From: Haloarcula pelagica
GTDB taxonomy: Archaea; Halobacteriota; Halobacteria; Halobacteriales; Haloarculaceae
Direction of reading: 5' to 3'
Assembly: GCF_030127105.1 (NCBI RefSeq)
Contig: NZ_CP126161.1
Span: 806,001 to 870,000, forward strand
Length of the DNA stretch: 64,000 bases
This document shows positions 61,716 to 64,000 of this stretch, one piece after another. A program made the translations under genes and the position numbers. A model generated the notes under the pieces. The model was not told the origin of the DNA. It worked only from the letters and a program-made list of their open reading frames with translations, and did not search any database. Each line of letters opens with the position of its first letter. Positions within the stretch are counted from its first letter, which is position 1.

Positions 61716-61723
61716 GATTAACC
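61716..61723 (-). promoter_or_regulatory. TATA box of the arylsulfotransferase-like gene
   Basis: GGTTAATC on the minus strand lies 24-31 nt before the GTG at 61692, the leaderless spacing. It favours this start over a longer Arg-rich frame. Confidence 0.5.
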
Positions 61724-61801
61724 CTTTTGAGACGGGCCGCACACCGCCCCCAGTACCCGTGATTCCGATGGGCTCTTGTCGCCTGGGGTCCGAACGCCGG
61801 T

Positions 61802-62353
61802 ATGGACAGACGGCTCGTCACCGGCCTCCGTGCGACCGCCGCGGCGCTGGTGTTCGTGACGGCGGCGTTTCACCTCTGGTGGGGCCTGCCCCGGAGCATC
61901 ATCTACCTCCAGGCGGCCGAGGGGTTCCTCCTGCGGGGGCTCCCGCCGGACCCGCGGCCGTTCTTCTTCGTCGCGTTCGCGGCGATACTGCTCGCCGGCC
62001 CGTATCTGGTCACTCGACGGTACGTCAGCCTCCGGAACGGCTACCTGGCCGGGATGGTCCTGCTCGCGGGATCGATCGGTGCGTGGGTGTTCTGGCACGC
62101 GACCGGCCACGGGGCGTTCCTCGTCAACGGCTTCGACGCACCGGGCGGCGGCGCCGGCCACCACGGTGGGAGCCTCCTCCTCCTGATCGCCGACCACTTC
62201 GTCACCGAACCGGTCGAATCGGCGATCAAGACCGTCGAATTCCTGGGCGTCGCCGCCTTCGTCACGCTGCTGTGGAGAGACCCGGCGATCATCCCCGACC
62301 GGGGCGAGACCGGTCCGACCGAGGCCGAAGCCGGCGAGACAGCCGAGAACTAA
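61802..62353 (+). CDS. Conserved membrane protein, about 183 aa
   Basis: A 183-residue protein with about four to five spans and an acidic tail. The segment HATGHGAFLVNGFDAPGGGAGHHGGS is rich in His and Gly on an exposed loop and may bind metal or act as a flexible linker. No named family. It diverges from the propeller gene and its 3' end overlaps the convergent lipoprotein gene by 65 bp. Confidence 0.7.
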   Translation: MDRRLVTGLRATAAALVFVTAAFHLWWGLPRSIIYLQAAEGFLLRGLPPDPRPFFFVAFAAILLAGPYLVTRRYVSLRNGYLAGMVLLAGSIGAWVFWHATGHGAFLVNGFDAPGGGAGHHGGSLLLLIADHFVTEPVESAIKTVEFLGVAAFVTLLWRDPAIIPDRGETGPTEAEAGETAEN

Positions 62354-63200
62354 CCGTCGGCTCGACGGACACCGTCGCCGTCCGTGTCCCGCCCGACCAG
62401 GACAGCGTGAGCGTCAGTTCTTCCCCGACCGACCGTTGCATCGGTGTCGCGCTCGCTCCCCAGGTGATCGCGGTCGTGAACTGTGCCGTCTCGCCGGCCG
62501 GAATCTCGTGCTCGACGACGGTTGGAAGGACGGCGAACTGCGGTGCAGTCGCTCGGAACGTCCCGTCCCGACTGCCGACGTTCGCGACGGTGAGATCGGC
62601 GACGAGTCGCTCGGTCGGACTGAGCCGATCCGGCAGCGAGAACGCCCGGACGGCGAAGGTCGGGTCGCCGGTCAGCCGCCGGCGCGCCCGCCGGTCGAGT
62701 TCGCGCATCGGCCGTCCGGCGTAGGTCAGTGTCGCCCGCTCGACGGTGTCACGCACGGGGACGACGAATCCGGTGACTGTCTCCCCGTCGCCGACCCGGT
62801 CGCTCGTCCGCGCGATGGTGTCGAAACTGACGTAGGACCCCTTCGGCTCCTCCGGCGCGCGCCGGTCGCCGTCGATCCGAAGCCCGAACCGTTCGGGAAG
62901 AACGTCGCTATCGTCGCGGTAACCGGCGAACACGAACTGGTGGCCGTCGGGCGCGCCGGTGACCACGAGGCTGTCGACGGCGGCGACGTGGACGACGCTA
63001 TCGGTCACCCAGACGGTGCCCAGTCGGGGCTCGGCGTCGTCGGAACTGGTGACGGGAGTCGGCGTCGTCCCTGCCTCGTCGGTACTGGCCGGCGCGTCGG
63101 TCTCGGGCGCCTGGAACGTGCCGTCGAGGCAGCCACTGAATCCGGTACAGAGGCCGGCGAGACTGCCGAGAAGGGCTCTCCTGGAGGGGGTAGAGGGCAT
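62289..63200 (-). CDS. Secreted Tat-type lipoprotein of unknown function
   Basis: A 303-residue exported protein with an RRALLGSLAGLCTGFSGC signal: twin arginine plus a lipobox, Cys near residue 24. The mature part is an acidic, Thr-rich linker, then a beta-sandwich-like domain. The last 20 residues (SSRLSRRLRPRSDRSRPGRG) are Arg-rich, unlike any haloarchaeal protein, and lie exactly in the overlap with the convergent gene. The real stop may have been lost nearby. Start ATG at 63200. Confidence 0.7.
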   Translation of the reverse strand: MPSTPSRRALLGSLAGLCTGFSGCLDGTFQAPETDAPASTDEAGTTPTPVTSSDDAEPRLGTVWVTDSVVHVAAVDSLVVTGAPDGHQFVFAGYRDDSDVLPERFGLRIDGDRRAPEEPKGSYVSFDTIARTSDRVGDGETVTGFVVPVRDTVERATLTYAGRPMRELDRRARRRLTGDPTFAVRAFSLPDRLSPTERLVADLTVANVGSRDGTFRATAPQFAVLPTVVEHEIPAGETAQFTTAITWGASATPMQRSVGEELTLTLSWSGGTRTATVSVEPTVSSRLSRRLRPRSDRSRPGRG

Positions 63201-63322
63201 ACCGGAACTGCCAGAAGCGACGGTAAAGGCCTTCTGCCGGATCGGTGCGGAAAACGAGCGGGCCGAAGCGGGGGAGCGACGGGGTCAGGGGGCGCTACTG
63301 TCGGAGTCGACTATTGGGCTGC

Positions 63323-64000
63323 TTACAGGCCGAGGATACCGCTTGCGCCACCGCTGGCGGACGCGTTACCCTTTGCACTCGTGTTCGTCTCGGCGTCCGA
63401 GTCGACGGGCGCGTTCGCGTCGCTCTCGCTGTCTGCGTCAGTGTCACTCTCCTCGTCTGTGCCACTGTCGACGTGGACAGCCGCGTTGGCGTCGACGTTG
63501 GCGGTCGCGTTCACGTCGGCGTTGGTGCTTGCGTTTGCGTTGGCCCGGGCGCTGGCGGCCGCGCTGCCGTTGCCCTCACCGCGGGTAGCGCCGTCGGACT
63601 GGTCGGCGTTGCCCTGGCCGCGTTCGCTCGCGCTGTTGTTCTGTGCGTTCTCGTTTGCGGGTTCAGCGGGTTCGCCGGGGCCGCCGGCGAACAGTTCGAC
63701 GACCATGTCGATGACGACGCTGGCGTCGAAGCCGTTACCCTCGCCGGCGTTCGGGGAGCGGTCAGCGTTCGACCGGTTCTGGCCTCGATCCTCGGGGCTC
63801 TCGGGCTCCTCGTCAGCCGTGGGCTGTTCGTCGGTAGCGGTCTCGTTGTCCTCGGCCGCGCGGGCCTCGGAGTCGGCCTCCACGTCGACGGTCACCGTCA
63901 TCGTCCGCTCGGCGGCGTCCGTCCCGGCGAGGGTGACGACGCCCTCGGCGTCGACGGCATCGCTCTCGATCTCGACCTCGCCGGCCGTAGTCGTCTCGGG
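63323..64000 (-). CDS. Acidic Asn/Ala-rich surface protein, N-terminus beyond window
   Basis: The C-terminal 225 codons of a longer frame that is still open at 64000. The visible part starts in a beta-rich segment (TVTVDVEADSEARAAE) and becomes low-complexity with many Asn-Ala, Asp and Gly repeats (ANANASTNADVNATANVDA) and N-glycosylation sequons (NNS, NAS, NAT), ending GASGILGL. I infer an exported or surface protein, perhaps with a glycosylated linker; no domain recognised. Confidence 0.7.
   Translation of the reverse strand, partial: PETTTAGEVEIESDAVDAEGVVTLAGTDAAERTMTVTVDVEADSEARAAEDNETATDEQPTADEEPESPEDRGQNRSNADRSPNAGEGNGFDASVVIDMVVELFAGGPGEPAEPANENAQNNSASERGQGNADQSDGATRGEGNGSAAASARANANASTNADVNATANVDANAAVHVDSGTDEESDTDADSESDANAPVDSDAETNTSAKGNASASGGASGILGL

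Overview
The window looks like a chromosomal segment of a halophilic archaeon (class Halobacteria). Base composition is very GC-rich, and nearly every protein is strongly acidic (Asp/Glu-rich). The gene set is typical of haloarchaea: HMG-CoA reductase, a proteasome beta subunit, SMC with ScpA, HerA and NurA, HalOD1 and PadR regulators, DUF555, DUF4013, DUF5817 and DUF3592 proteins, and quinolinate synthase with NadB and NadC. The family Haloarculaceae is my guess only. I see no tRNA, rRNA, CRISPR array, transposase or prophage, so this is mostly housekeeping DNA. The coding part is dense, and no gene-free gap exceeds about 300 bases. Many starts have an AT-rich TATA-like element 24-32 nt upstream, as expected for leaderless haloarchaeal mRNAs.

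Layout. 1-8.2 kb: nucleoside salvage (phosphohexomutase, cdd, udp), psmB, a CBS/HTH regulator, purM, and a coupled M50 protease/TraB pair. 8.2-14.3 kb: PadR regulator, a KaiC-like ATPase with an acidic repeat tail, membrane proteins, two UspA proteins, a TauE exporter and fbp. 14.3-20.7 kb: herA and nurA flanking three genes on the other strand, then a CaCA exchanger. 20.7-24.3 kb: gpmI, kptA and a frameshifted gene. 24.4-28 kb: nadABC operon. 28-40 kb: hmgA, small genes, icd, metG, a LiaF-like protein, a VTT protein and mfnA. 40-49 kb: ppsA, PhzF, a phosphoribosyltransferase, an S2P protease and a two-gene K+/H+ antiporter. 49-56 kb: scpA-smc-coiled-coil operon and gatB. 56-64 kb: topA, a histidine kinase, an arylsulfotransferase-like protein, lipoproteins and an Asn/Ala-rich acidic protein cut by the window edge. 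Fbp, GpmI and PpsA together cover steps of gluconeogenesis, Icd is a TCA enzyme, and NadABC makes the NAD precursor.

The most unusual signal is not a gene. Small palindromes, mostly perfect 5-13 bp stems closed by a three-base loop, cluster at a few places: between glmM-like and psmB, downstream of icd, between gatB and topA, and, strikingly, inside the coding sequences of metG and topA. In those two genes a near-identical pair of hairpins is inserted in the same reading frame and encodes almost the same peptide in unrelated proteins. Downstream of icd the last 22 nt of the gene recur twice at 57 and 59 nt spacing, each copy followed by hairpins. Downstream of mfnA the last codons recur once, 118 nt away. 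I interpret this as a mobile or replicating palindromic element family comparable to Rickettsia palindromic elements; that is inference, and genome comparison would settle it.

Limits: families were assigned by motif recognition without database searches. DUF numbers and small-gene starts are the least certain parts.
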